From Parapristionchus giblindavisi (taxonomy: Eukaryota > Nematoda > Chromadorea > Rhabditida > Diplogasteridae): a stretch of DNA of 64,000 nucleotides. Each line of letters opens with the position of its first letter. Within the stretch, counting starts at the first letter, position 1. A program made the position numbers and the translations under genes. The DNA lies in contig CALSFV010000236.1 in the NCBI GenBank assembly GCA_943737045.1, positions 62,001 through 126,000 on the forward strand, read 5' to 3'. Below, piece after piece: positions 25,340 to 36,241 of this stretch. A model generated the notes under the pieces. It had not been told where the DNA came from. It did not search any database and saw only the letters and a program-made list of their open reading frames with translations.

Positions 25340-25640
25340 GGAGCTGTAGCAGAGAGAAACTAAGCAACTTTATAGAGACTCTTGATCTCTACTCTACCTT
25401 AAGGACTTTTTATATATCGGTGAAAGTGTTTCAGGGGCCAGCTGTTGATCACGCGAGAGTATGAGTGTATCACATCCAGGATCCAAGACTCAATCACTCG
25501 ATCATTAGAAGAGCTAATGCAGTTGAAACACAGCGGTGAGTAATCAAGATGAGAAAATATGATTCTAATATTCCAACATGGCGCTTTTGGAATTAATTCA
25601 GTGTGATTTTGAGATTTTGAGACAGTCACCAATCGAAACC
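25340..25640 (-). promoter_or_regulatory. promoter shared by the two short TIL genes
   Basis: About 300 bp upstream of the 25325 start match 27480-27790. Kept blocks include a TATA-like TTTTTATATA (25407-25416), GTGTTTCAGG, CAGCTGTTGATCACGCG and GTGTATCACATCCAGGATCC. The CAGCTG E-box and TGATCA palindrome are candidate factor sites; that reading is inference. Confidence 0.55.
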
Positions 25641-25854
25641 CATATTTGCAAAAGACTTTGCATCTAGAGGGAAGGAAGTCGATGGCATGGGCGCGAATCG
25701 AGAAAGGATTTAAAAACCCTTGTTGGCACTCTGACCAAACCCTTGATAGAAAGGGTTTTCTTCTAAAAAAATAGTGTTTGGGTTAGGGTGTCAAACCCTA
25801 AGGGTTTTTTTTCTGTGAGTGAAGTTTTCCAGCACTTTGAATTTAGTAGAGAAC

Positions 25855-26083
25855 AGGATATAGCACGCTGCAAACTAAAAATTTTGCACCAGGTGCATGG
25901 CGATTTTCTGTCCACTTTTTCTGCTTCTTCGTTCTCGTTTACCGGTCTGTTTATGCCACTTTGTGGCAATGAAAGTGGCATTAACAGACCAGTAAACGAG
26001 AACAAGAAGCAGAAAAAAAGTGGACAGAAAATTGCCATGCACCTGGTGCAAAATTTTTAGTTTACAGCGTGATATATCACAGT
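25855..26083. repeat. near-perfect 220-bp inverted repeat
   Basis: The left arm from TATAGCACGCTGCAAAC and the right arm ending TTTACAGCGTGATATA are complementary for about 105 bp with few mismatches, around a short centre at 25961-25970. CACCAGGTGCATGG and GTTTACCGGTCTGTT are landmarks. It is a MITE-like hairpin; open frames on both strands mirror each other for this reason. Confidence 0.8.
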
Positions 26084-26378
26084 GTGGGCCCTTCTTCGTG
26101 ACAGTCCACATCATATCCCTGTTCCCCTTCTTTGATTAGAGTAGAGAAAAGGTTAAAAATTAATCGATAAAATTACGATTATAAATAATTTATCTGAATA
26201 GATTATGTTCTAATTACAATTTGTACTTTGAGTTCAGTACGAAAAAAAACTACTAATAAGCACAATAATTTGAACATTATAATATATAAATGCAGATAAG
26301 ACAATAAATAAATATATCACATTAAATCTTCAGCGGTTATTTTGGTGATTCTACAGTAGAACGAGTATGTTGTACATG

Positions 26379-27469
26379 CTAACAGTTACGTCCCGAGACG
26401 CAATGGCCGTGGTGATTGCGATAGTAGCCATGAATGCATTGACATCTTGGAGAAGCACATGCGTGGAAGCAGATCTGAAGTGAATTCAACAATATGTTAT
26501 TTCATAAGCACACTCCCAGCATAATTTGAAAGCTTTCCTTCTGTGGCCGTTTCCATGATCGGCGGCATGCCGTTTGCCGGCAAACGTGACGTCACAAGCG
26601 TAGGGGGAGGATTTCTGACAAACGCCTCCACCTACGGTTGTGACGTCACGTTTGCTGGCAAACGGTTTGCCACCGTTCATCGATTCCTATACTGGACACT
26701 CTCTCTCGCAAACAAATGAAGTGTGAGTATTGAGCGTATAAAAATCACTTGTTTTATTTGTAGAAGAGACTATTTCTTGTTTTACATGGTTCAAAAAGTA
26801 TGCCGATCTCTTTTATATCAAATAGGCCAGCGGGGTTAGGGAGAGGCAGCGGAGAGACAATCGAGAGGCGGGGCGAGATCTAGCCTTTGAGCGACTTCCG
26901 TTCTTTAGAGCACAGTGTCATTTTCTTATGCAAATACATTTTATACGCACAATAAGCGAAATTTGGATGGAGTGTTCGTTTAATCAAAATAATCGTGACA
27001 CGTCCTTCTTACTGATATTGCAATTTCAAAAATTTTTTCACAAATCGAAAAGTGAAAAGAGCACTATATCATTATGTTCTGAAACTCGAGTTCTTGCTTT
27101 ACCGGTGATCTGTTTCCGCAAGTAGGCTCGCACATTTTGGCACATTCGCGGAATTCTTCGTGCTGTCCACAACCTGAGTTGACCATAATTTATAATCAAA
27201 CTAAATGAAATTAAATAATAAAAAGATTTGTTGTGGAGAAAAAAATTACCACGAGCTGCAGTCAGGGCAAGAATAGCGACGAGGAGAATCTATAATTAGA
27301 GTATCTTAATTTAATGATCTCTAATCTCTCATCTCTCATCTAGTTTTTCAATCTTTTTCGAAAAAACTGCGCTCTGACCACACTCTCTCCATGGCGAGAG
27401 TGTTGTCGAGTAAAAAATTAGCTGGGACGTCTCTTCAATGAATATTAGACTAACCACGAGATAACGCAT
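26379..27469 (-). CDS. single-domain secreted TIL inhibitor, copy 2
   Basis: Exons (minus): 27469-27455, 27289-27250, 27173-27103 and 26474-26379; 73 residues. Layout and signal peptide are nearly the same as the 24.6-kb copy, with ten TIL cysteines and terminal GRNC. The predicted reactive loop is C-F-H-A-C, so P1 is His rather than Arg while most of the frame around it is unchanged; specificity has probably shifted or been lost. Intron 3 holds a long hairpin MITE (26541-26675). TATA-like TTTTTATATA at 27551-27560. Confidence 0.85.
26541..26675. repeat. long hairpin MITE with two TGACGTCA sites
   Basis: CCGTTTGCCGGCAAACGTGA on the left pairs with its complement on the right (CACGTTTGCTGGCAAACGG). 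Both arms contain TGACGTCA. Half of a related copy is at 32075-32155. Confidence 0.7.
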
Positions 27470-27479
27470 GTTTGATCGC

Positions 27480-28262
27480 TTTGGGAGCTGAAGCTGAGAG
27501 AAACTGAGCAACTTTATAGAGACTATTGATCTCTACTCTACCTTGAGGGGTTTTTATATATCCGCGGAAGTGTTTCAGGGTGCCAGCTGTTGATCACGCG
27601 AGAGTATGAGTGTATCACATCCAGGATCCAAGGCTCGATCGCTCGATCATTAGAAGAGCTAGTTAAGAACGAGGCAGTTGTTACACAACGGTGACTAAGC
27701 TTGATCAGGATCAGAAAATAATGTTTACCTATATTCCAAAATGGTCTTTAGGAATTAATTCAGTGTGATTTTGGGATGAATAAATTAGTTCAAATTAAGC
27801 TAATCAGTCTGAATCAGTCTGACCATTCAACGGCGATAGTAACCGAATGAGGCATTTTGTTCTTATGATTGCTTTTCATAGTTTTTATTTTCCTCCAATC
27901 TAGTTAGTCCGAGAGAATCATGAAAAAATATTGTGTTTTCAGAAAACAAAATGCACAGGGTCTTTGATTGATCTAAACAATCTCTTTGCAAATTATTGAA
28001 CTTTTACATAAACACACGGTTTGCCCATATCGGTTTCAGTGGAACATACAATAAGGAACTTCAGCAAATTGTTTTAGAAGCTCGATGAATCTGCATCCAC
28101 GTTTCTTACGACTCTTGGCTAGCCATATAAAACGATATAACTGCTCATCTTAACTACCAATCGATCCCTTTTCCGTCTGTTTCTCTCCTTACCAACGCTA
28201 TTTTACTATTTATGATCTCCGACATTTTGTGGAGAAGCACTAGAAGGAAGGCACGTTTTCCG
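27480..28262. promoter_or_regulatory. upstream region of TIL copy 2, then unassigned spacer
   Basis: 27480-27790 repeats the promoter block of the 25.3-kb gene. 27790-28262 shows no exon or repeat I recognise. Confidence 0.45.
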
Positions 28263-28304
28263 TATAAAAGCAACACGAAACGTGGTTGTTCTATAGTATC
28301 CAAG

Positions 28305-28664
28305 ATGATCTGTCGTCTTATATTACTGTCTGTTGTTATTCATGCGGGTATGATTTAAGAATTTATTTTTCTCTTATTCTTTCCCCCGCTATTGCCCATG
28401 TTTGTCTGTCTCATGTTTTAGTAACAGTTCCAGTTTAAAGGTTAGTTAATGTTCTTTGTTTATTGTTTTACGATTCCAAAAGTTATCATAATATTTGCAG
28501 GTTCTTTGTTTATATCTTGTGATAGATTAACTCCGTCAAAAGTTCAGGAAATGTCCCTACTCAATCAATCAGAATATGTTAAGAAACATGAGCAGTTGTC
28601 GTCGAGATGTTGGAAAACCCTTGTTTTTTCATTGGAACAATCAATATTTATAACCAAACGATAA
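28305..28664 (+). CDS. small secreted protein, no recognised family
   Basis: Exons 28305-28347 and 28501-28664; 68 residues. A TATA box (TATAAAA, 28263-28269) lies 36 bp before the ATG. Exon 1 codes a clean signal peptide (MICRLILLSVVIHAG), with a phase-1 intron as in the TIL genes. The mature part is about 53 residues with only two cysteines (SCD and RCW), the central motif LNQSEYVKKHEQ and basic C-terminal TKR. It is not a TIL domain. The role is unknown; an effector or antimicrobial-like peptide is possible but unsupported. Confidence 0.55.
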
Positions 28665-29051
28665 ACATATTTTTAATTTCAAATTACACTATATTGTGGA
28701 TATATTCCTAAAAGAAAAAAAAGAGAGTCATCCCAAGATCAAAGTCGCAAACTTAAGGGTCGTTTTTCTCTCTTTAGAATTCTTAGAAGAAACATAATGA
28801 ATGAAACAGCTGGGCCCCCAACCTCCATCGGTTGACCTGATCAGTCGATCAATTTATTCATATTAAAATTAAGTAGAAATCAAGGATCACCTGGTATTTT
28901 CAATAAAAATCTTCGTGAAAAAAAGAAGTCTAGATCGATCATTGTTTTATTAAAGCACATTCGAGTTACAAGTAATCGCTACTCATTTGGAAAGCACGTA
29001 AATGTACATAAAATACAACATAAAATAATACACGATGATGATTCCATATTA
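28665..29051. other. spacer, nothing recognised
   Basis: AT-rich sequence between convergent genes. I see no exon, palindrome or tRNA-like box. Confidence 0.4.
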
Positions 29052-30813
29052 TTAGCACTGTTCTTGAGATACGCACTGTCCGGACGTGTTGCGGAAGAAA
29101 TTCTAAATTACAAATTAAAATAATAATATTTAATTTCGAACTAACTACATATTTGCCTTATTATTTGGCAATGTTAAAGATTTCCAACTACGTCTTCCTT
29201 GAAGTAAACTTACACGTCTACTTCAAGTGAAAACGATTAGTGCACTTTAAGTTTAAAAATACCAGAGTAAGTCTTTTTTGAGCTTTAAAGAAGGGGACCC
29301 ACGAGTTTTTTCGTGACTAAACTGGCCAGGCAGAAATATAGATCACATTTCCCTGTATCCAAAAACAATTTTCTCTAAAATTATAGGTACACTGGAATAC
29401 CGTAATCCGAGCTCAAAGCTCGTTATTCCCCCAAGATGTCCTCAGGGAACGCGCGCAATTTTAAATATGAATGACAAATGTATTGAGAATTGCAAACGGG
29501 AATCGAACACGCGTGGCGCGGTTACAAGCGCCGACTACTAACCAGTGAGCTACACGCTCTATGCGTTCCATCTCTCAATTTTAATAGAGAATATAGCGCC
29601 ACATCCTATCTCCCACGTTAGCCATGACAATAGTGCACACTAAATCTCCTGGTTCCCCTTCTTTAAAATGTAACTTACCAAGTTGCACTGACACTTGGGA
29701 GGACCGCACATCATGACGCATGGTCTCTGAAATAGCGGTCAATCAATGTATGAACTAGAAGTTTATTTTTTTTTGCTTGTTAGATGATGTTATACTCGAT
29801 ATGAGTTCATTCAACGCATTATCTTCAGGTCAAACACTATTTTTAAGTTCCGTGCCTAACTTCTGTTACATTGAGTAACCTCTCAACAGTTCTCGTGTTA
29901 TGCTAGTATTCAAAAGTGTGATATTATTTATAGAAAGTAGATCTGAATAGAAATATCCTGTGTCGGTTTTTAAATCTTATTTATGAAGAAATGTTTTTTT
30001 GAGAAAAAAAAAACAAGTTTAAACATAGCTACTCACCATTCCAGTATCACCACACTTTGGCTCGCACATTGATGAACAAGTTGTGTATTCTTCATTGGTA
30101 CCACATGTAACTCCAGCGGGTGGTTGGCACTTGGGGACACCACTCACAATCTGAAAAAAACGTGGTTCCTAGGCATTTTCATTGAGATGAAGATGCTCAT
30201 AGATTGGTGGGCAACAGCATTATGAATTTTTCATATGTGAGAATCACGTACTGTCTCACGAAATTAATGTTCGTTAATGATCTGTTCAAAAGATTTTAAA
30301 AAAAACTCTTCGTGTTTTATGCGCTCTTTCTCCTCGTTGCCTTTTTTCACAACTTTTGAACGCAACATCGCTCGCTCGACTAAGAAAATTTACAAAGTTC
30401 ACAATGAGAGATCAGTGCATAGATACATGCTAATAAACGAGAACGTACCGCACATGGCGATCCCTGTGGGCAGTAGATGTCATTGCATGTCATCAGTCCT
30501 ATAAAGAGTGGCATTATGGATCATTATTAAATACATTTTCCTTCTATCATCGCGCTCATCATTGTTATTTCACGAATCACGAAACGTATAAATACTATTT
30601 TATTATTACTATTATGATTATTACTATTATGATTATTAACTTTCAGGCGTGGGAATCTATTGAAATTTCTGAAAAAAAACCCACTTGATGCAGAAACTGA
30701 AGAAAGTACAGCAACAACCATAATCTGGAACTAGCAAAATATATTTTGAGTTTAATAAAATCAATAAAACTAGAAATGAAATAAGTAAAACTTACCAAAA
30801 CGGTCGAAGTCAT
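29052..30813 (-). CDS. secreted TIL protein, P1 Met
   Basis: Exons (minus): 30813-30796, 30724-30685, 30498-30449, 30150-30037, 29726-29679 and 29102-29052; 106 residues. Signal peptide on exons 1-2 (MTSTVL, then IMVVAVLSSVSAS); the N-terminal module TCNDIYCPQGSPC on exon 3; the first half of the TIL domain on exon 4 (GVTCGTNEEY, MCEPKCG); the loop mini-exon (48 nt, phase 0 both sides) with C-V-M-M-C; and the last exon with NFFRNTSGQC. P1 Met fits chymotrypsin- or elastase-like targets. Intron 5 holds a MITE with a tRNA-like core (29284-29667). TATA-like GTTATATAAA at 30891-30900 (minus). Confidence 0.85.
29284..29667 (-). mobile_element. MITE carrying a tRNA-like pol III head
   Basis: The ends TTTAAAGAAGGGGACC and GGTTCCCCTTCTTTAAA are inverted repeats, as in a DNA transposon. 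At 29491-29565 the minus strand reads like a degenerate tRNA, with A box TAGCTCACTGG and B box TGTTCGATTCC. A second copy at about 38699-39068 keeps the left end and the tRNA-like core but lacks the right inverted end. Confidence 0.6.
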
Positions 30814-30884
30814 GTCTCAAGCGAGTAGATAGGGTAGTTTGGTGTGAGAGTGAATAGAGCAAATGTTCTCTCGAACTCTATCCG

Positions 30885-31000
30885 CTCCACTTTATATAAC
30901 AACCGAGAGGAAGAGTGTTTTGTGCTCTTTGCCGAGTGATGGGTGACTCATATAGATCACTGATCAGAGAAACGCACCAAAATCTTCATCTAGACGTAGT
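30885..31000 (-). promoter_or_regulatory. core promoter of the 30.8-kb TIL gene
   Basis: On the minus strand: a GATCAGTGATC-type palindrome (about 30955-30966), then GGTTGTTATATAAAGTGGA (30886-30904), then CACTC and the ATG about 80 bp on. The GTTATATAAA box recurs 68-80 bp before the start codons at 34978, 41452, 62076, 37322 and 49398. Confidence 0.6.
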
Positions 31001-31090
31001 GGCTGAAACACAATAGGGCACATTATTATCTAACTTATATTTTTTTAACATTTAACATTTACATGCAAACCTCTACTTGTACATCTCTTA

Positions 31091-31998
31091 CAAGGAGTCT
31101 CTTATGTCTTAAGGTGGCGAAAACTGACGATTTATAGCTTATGTGAAAGCCCTTTCTCTGTAGAATAAGAATGTATGTTTAAAAAATTCGGAAGAGCTCT
31201 GTACATGGATATAAAAAAATCCAAAGTTTGAGCAATTTCTGCCTTGAAATTCCTGTGTAATGGCCGTTGAATTGCCGTACAATGATGGTCTACTTCTCCC
31301 AGCTCTTTCTCCGAGCTAGTGGTGGCGCAGTGGTAAAGATGTCGCTTACAATTTTTGCGCTGCGGGTTCGATCCCCACTGATGTGACTTGTTTTGCACGA
31401 TTTTTACACTTGTCTATTTACGTTCTTTTTTAAAAATTTCCCAACGTGCTTACTGATATCCATGAATCCAATCTGTCTGAAAGTTTGTCAGTGTTGATTG
31501 AAAGATTCAACGTATTTCAATTCTATATTTTATATTTTATTTTCTGTTATTTAATAATTTACGGATGAGAGATGGCAATAAGATCGTAAGACATGATAGG
31601 AATAAGATATTTTCAACACTGTACAAAAATTTTTTCTGTGTTATGTATGATTTAAAAAAAAAGAACGTAAAAAGACAAGTGTAAAAATCGTGCAAAACAA
31701 GTCGCATAAGTGGGGATCGAACCCGCAGCGCAAAAATTGTAAGCGACATCTTTGCCACTGCGCCAACAGTAGCTCGGAGAGAGAACGCGGAGAAGTAGCC
31801 CATCATTGTACGGCAATTCAACGGCCATTACACAGGAATATCAAGGCAGAAATTGCTCAATCTTTGGATTTTTTTTATATCCATGTACAGTGCTCTTCCG
31901 AATGTTTTAAACATACATTCTTATTCTACAGAGAAAGGGCTTTCACATATGCTATAAATCGTCCGTTTTTGCCACCTTAAGACATAAGAGACTCCTTG
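31091..31998. mobile_element. 900-bp foldback element with paired tRNA-like cores
   Basis: Arms of about 330 bp, starting CAAGGAGTCTCTTATGTC and ending with its complement, surround a 200-bp centre. Each arm holds a tRNA-like block in opposite orientation: A box TGGCGCAGTGG (31323-31333) and B box GGTTCGATCCC (31365-31375) on plus, and the counterparts at 31757-31767 and 31714-31725 on minus. Open frames across both arms are mirror images and not genes. Confidence 0.7.
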
Positions 31999-31999
31999 T

Positions 32000-32603
32000 T
32001 AATATTATTTAATATAATTTGTATGTAGGATGATTTTCATTTGGAGTAGAGTATTTTAAATTTTCCTTTTTTAGGATTTTGGCAAACGCCTAAGCCTACG
32101 GTTGTCACATTTGTCAGCAAACTGTTTGCCAACGTTCATGGATACCTACACTGATTATGATTCAACAAGTAAAAAAAGATTAAAATTAGGAAAATGTGCT
32201 TTATTTTTTTTATTAATTAAAATAAAATAATTACTTATGATAGAATCAGCTAGCTCACTGAAACTATTGTTGGCCATACAAGAAGTTGTTAAGCATTTCA
32301 GGTAAACCTCGCGAGAATGTTAACTTTTAATTTAATTTAAATTTAATTTATCATACTTCAAACAGATGCGATAACATTTGAAACAATAAATAAATGAGAT
32401 CGTGCGGGGTAAAACGAGACTTGGGTAAGGAGGGGGGGGGAGGGGACGTGCAGCTTGTAAAGGGACTGTGTTGTGTGATCAAGTCTAGGTTGACAAAAGC
32501 ATATTCATGAAGTTCAACTAAAGATCAATTGCTTAAATTAATCTACATACAAACAACTTGATAACAATATAACAACTGTATGTGGGTGTTCAATCTCGAA
32601 ATA
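32000..32603. other. spacer with half of a hairpin MITE
   Basis: 32075-32155 is one arm of the hairpin family at 26541 (GCCTACGGTTGT, CAAACTGTTTGCCAACG). The remainder is AT-rich with a short G run (32431-32445). No gene is seen. Confidence 0.45.
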
Positions 32604-34978
32604 TTATTGTGAACCGCTACACTGTGATTGGGTTACGCACTGTCCGGATGAGTTACGGAAGAAGCCCTGCAAAAATTCTAGAATTAATTATAATTTCGAT
32701 TTAAAAATATAATTCAGTGGCTTAGTGTGACATACTGGGCTGTAAAATACAACTTACCAAGTTGCACTGACACTTGGGAGGGCCACACATCCTAATGCAG
32801 GGTCTCTGAAAATAGCGATCAATCAATACATGAACTGTATAAGTATTTATCTGCGAGTGCTCTCACGTCGCCCTGCGTTCACTTAATCTCAAACACCATT
32901 TCGGTGTTCTCTGCCTACTCGCGTTTTCTATTGAGTTATTTTCTCACTGTACATCACAGTTCTTGAGAGAAAAAAAACAGAAATAACATACAATTGCAGG
33001 ATCGCCGCACTTTGGCTCGCACATTGTTGAACAAGTGTGATAGTCCTCATTGGCTTCACACGTCACTCCGGCGGGAGGCAGACACTTTGCCATACCTTTA
33101 ACGATCTGCAAATTACTGAATAGAGTGAAAAAAAGATGTTCAAAGATAAATTACTTGCATCGAAAAAGAAGCTGATAAAGTGTTAAGCGAATAAAAAAAA
33201 CGAAACCTTACCGCACATGGCGATCCTTTAGGACAATAAATATCAGCGCATGTGAAACCTGGAATGATGTACTTTATCTATTATACATCCGATCGATTAG
33301 CAGCACAGCAAATCTATATCGTGCTTTCTACTACCAAATAAATGGAAAACGCCTACTTGATTGTGCCGAAGCGGCTGCAAGTACAGCTACAGTCATGTTC
33401 TGGAATTGTCAATCAATATTTTTTTTTACAAAATCACAAAACTAGAATCCAATAAATTATAAGGAATTTGTGGAGATGAACTTGTAACGGTACTAACAAG
33501 GTTGTCTATAATGAATTATAAAGTTTAAGGTCGGGTGAGATTCACTGTTTCGGCCATTAGGTTCTAGACAGTGAACCTCTGCCCAATGGGGTTGGCCATC
33601 TTCAGTAGAACCCCCATTGAGTTAGATTACAGAAGGGTTTAATATAATAATTTAATAACTATAGCATGCAAAACATCATTTCTATGGTTAGTAATAGTAC
33701 AATAACGTGAACAATTACGTGAAAGCATGAAATATACATATAAACTATGTGATTATATTCGTGTTAGTTTAATATTATCAAAATTTTTTGCTTTATCTTT
33801 TAGCAAATTCATAGTAGCATATTAATAGTAATAAGTGCTTACGTATTCCTAAGTAAATCGATTAGATCCTTATTCCTTAAGTTGCTGATCCTCCTTATAT
33901 CTCGATATCCATTGATTTGAGAGGCTGACCAAGAAAGACGTAGTGGAGAAAGGAAGAATGATAATGAAATTATTGTGTCAACTATGAGTAGATCAGTGAG
34001 ATGCGCGTGTGTTATTGATTGTTTCGGCGATCATTGCAGGCAACGTATACATATTTCTCCTTTATTTGTTCCGTATTTTATGCAAATCGATGGATTATCT
34101 GCCAAAGTTTTGAAGATCCTTTTCTGTATTAAAATTCTTGGATAATCTATAGATATGAAGTAATTTATTAACATTTTCATTCTACTAAGGAAGTCTTTAT
34201 ATTCAGAGCAATTTCTGTAAATACGAATCATTTCACCATGTAGTGTATTAATTCCTATATTCACTGGTGTGTTGGAATAGTAGTGGGGATATCGTATAAC
34301 ATTGAATTGATAATCATCAGTTTTATTATAGAGAGATGTTTTAACGAGACCATTATCTGTTATATCAATTTGTAAGTCTAGGAAGGCAGAAGTGTTAGAT
34401 TGTTTATTAGTTCTTTCTAGAGTTAGGGAGCTATGATACATTCGTTTTGTCAATTCTATGAATTCATTACATTTACTAGATATATGGAAAAGGTCATCGA
34501 TATATCTATAAGTTCTGTTTAACGAATAAGTTAAAGCATGGTTGTTTGTAATATTGTTATAGATATATTGAAACTCCATAACTGCTAGGGTTAGATCTGC
34601 TATTTGTGGAGATGCGTTATTACCTTGAGGTATTCCTCGTTCTTGTTTATAATATGTACCACCATAATAAGCAAAACTATTATTTAGAATATAGTCTAGC
34701 ATAGTTTTGATGTCGTTTTTATGATATGTTATACCTTTATCCATTCTATTTGTTTTGTCGTAACGTACGTAAGTGCGATGTACATTAATGTATTCAGATT
34801 TTGCATTTTTGAATAATAAATCAATGAGAAAAAATATTTTTTCTTTAACTATATTATGCGGTAGGTTAGTAAATAACGAAGCAAAGTCAGCACAGAATAT
34901 TTCTTCTTTGTTTTTAGTATTGGTTTTTATTTTACAAAAAAAAAAAAGTAGACTTACCACAACTGTCGACATCATCAT
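32604..34978 (-). CDS. secreted TIL protein, P1 Arg, split by a retroelement
   Basis: Exons (minus): 34978-34958, 33399-33357, 33258-33212, 33105-32992, 32805-32758 and 32666-32604; 111 residues. MMMSTVV opens the signal peptide and exon 2 continues it (NMTVAVLAAASAQ). N-terminal module TCADIYCPKGSPC; TIL domain with loop C-I-R-M-C (P1 Arg); last exon GFFRNSSGQC ending SGSQ. Intron 1 is 1.56 kb because a Penelope-like element (about 33500-34940) landed in it, against roughly 70-110 bp in paralogues. Donor and acceptor are intact, so the gene may still be expressed. A 315-codon frame starting at 34978 is exon 1 reading through into the retroelement, not a protein. Confidence 0.8.
33500..34940 (-). 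mobile_element. Penelope-like retroelement, truncated
   Basis: The reverse-transcriptase frame runs on the minus strand from about 34935 to 34031. Visible motifs: ADFASLFTNLP (motif A), GIPQGNNASPQIADL (motif B), RYIDDLF (catalytic motif C), then SAFLDLQI and TSLYNKTDDYQF. The downstream FLDL and SLY patterns resemble Penelope-like reverse transcriptases more than LINE or LTR types. The N-terminus and any GIY-YIG endonuclease are missing. Its 3' part carries a hammerhead-like motif (33541-33612), a known companion of Penelope-like elements. Assignment is by motif only. Confidence 0.55.
33541..33612 (-). ncRNA. hammerhead-like ribozyme motif, rearranged strand order
   Basis: On the minus strand, 5' to 3': GGTTCTA (helix I), CTGAAGA, GGCC (helix II), then TTCACTG (helix III), TC, TAGAACC (helix I partner), then GGCC, GAAA, CAGTGAA (helix III partner). 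All core nucleotides of a hammerhead are there (CUGANGA, GAAA, U-C cleavage pair). Helices I and III are 7 bp each. The three core strands are connected in an unusual order. Confidence 0.45.
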
Positions 34979-35568
34979 GCCTCAAGTGAGTAGAGTGGGT
35001 AAAAAGGGTGAAGAGGGTGAAAAGAACAAATCTCTCGAACTCTCTCCGCTCCACTTTATATAACAACCGGGAGGAAGAGTATTTTGTCCGATTTGACGAG
35101 TGAAGTGTTGCTCATATTTATCACTGATTAGACGAACAAAATTTTCGTGCCGCAGATGCAGAATCCTTTCTTTCAAAACACATGTTGATTTGTCCTTACT
35201 TTAATTTAATATTATGCAAATGTTATTAGTAGCTGCTAATATGCAAACCTTTGAAGCGGGTTTCACAAACATCAACAATGTCTCTCACAGACTGACAACT
35301 AGTTTTCTATTTTTAGTTTTTAAAAGTATGTCCATGATCTTCCTTTTGACTGTAAGTGCGGCCAATGCGGGAATGTTATTTTCTATTTCACGTGGGGTTC
35401 CTATATGCGGGTAACAAATCCGATTATGGGGATTAACAAAGTCTGTGTGGAGTAGGTGGTTTTATGCTGATCTTTAGCTATACTTTCATATATTTGCTAT
35501 TTTACGTGTCTAGTGTTTCTCTGATCTATGAAGAAAATGACTCACTTATTCACCCTGCAAAGCATACA

Positions 35569-36241
35569 ATAGCGCTCAAAAAGAATTCACATTGCTATTT
35601 TTCATGATATCTTTTGTTGCACTGATCGAGATGGGATGAAATTTGGAATACAAGATCACCTATATTCGACCAATGCCACATCAATGTCAAATATAAATTG
35701 GTTAAAAGGGCTATTTTACTAATTGTGAGTTATGAATGATTTATTTTGTTAATTTCCTGCAATCTTCTTGACCACTTTCTGATAAGTTATTGACCGTATA
35801 AAAAAACACTTCTTTGCTAGGTACGAGAGTAGCCAGCCAACTGCCATAATGAATTCCTATGTTTAGAGAGAGAGAGAGAGTCCAAGCGAGACAGTTCATA
35901 GATCAGAAAGAGAGAGCGAGGAGGGAAGAGACGGAAAGGGGGGGGCTGATCGATAGAATATTTCTGCGTTTAGAAGCTGGGTAGCAAGGCAATTAGGCAA
36001 TTAGGCAACTGCAGATTATACGGGCAATGTTGCTGTTGATTTTTGTACCTGTGAATTGTTTATTTCGGTGATTTTTGATAATGGGCTGATGAAGTACCGA
36101 GTAATTCGTGGAAAATAACAAATGAGTATCGTCAGTCGAATACCTTGAGGAACATGTATTCCAAATTTCATCTCATTTCGATCAGTACAACAAAAGATAT
36201 CGCGAAAAAATGCCAATATTAAATTTTTTTGAGCGCTACTG
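35569..36241. mobile_element. Tc1/mariner-type non-autonomous element
   Basis: Ends TACAATAGCGCTCAAAAA and the inverse of TACAGTAGCGCTCAAAAA, inverted over about 85 bp (ATATCTTTTGTTG, GATGAAATTTGGAATACA), flanked by TA. A MITE of the TTGACCGTATAAAA family is nested at about 35783-36020. No transposase frame. The equivalent site in the duplicated segment at 46.3 kb lacks it, confirming insertion. Confidence 0.7.

Noticed and set aside
25763..26114. Three overlapping open frames on both strands
   Set aside because: They read the two arms of a near-perfect palindrome and mirror each other.
29491..29565. Functional tRNA gene with a TGT anticodon
   Set aside because: The boxes are present but the acceptor stem does not pair; it lies inside a repeated MITE.
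31132..31980. Similar proteins on opposite strands
   Set aside because: They are translations of the arms of the foldback element, including tRNA-like sequence.
34773..34978. 315-codon protein starting at the TIL exon 1 Met
   Set aside because: The Met and first seven codons are a TIL exon with a good donor; the rest belongs to the retroelement. Treated as two features.
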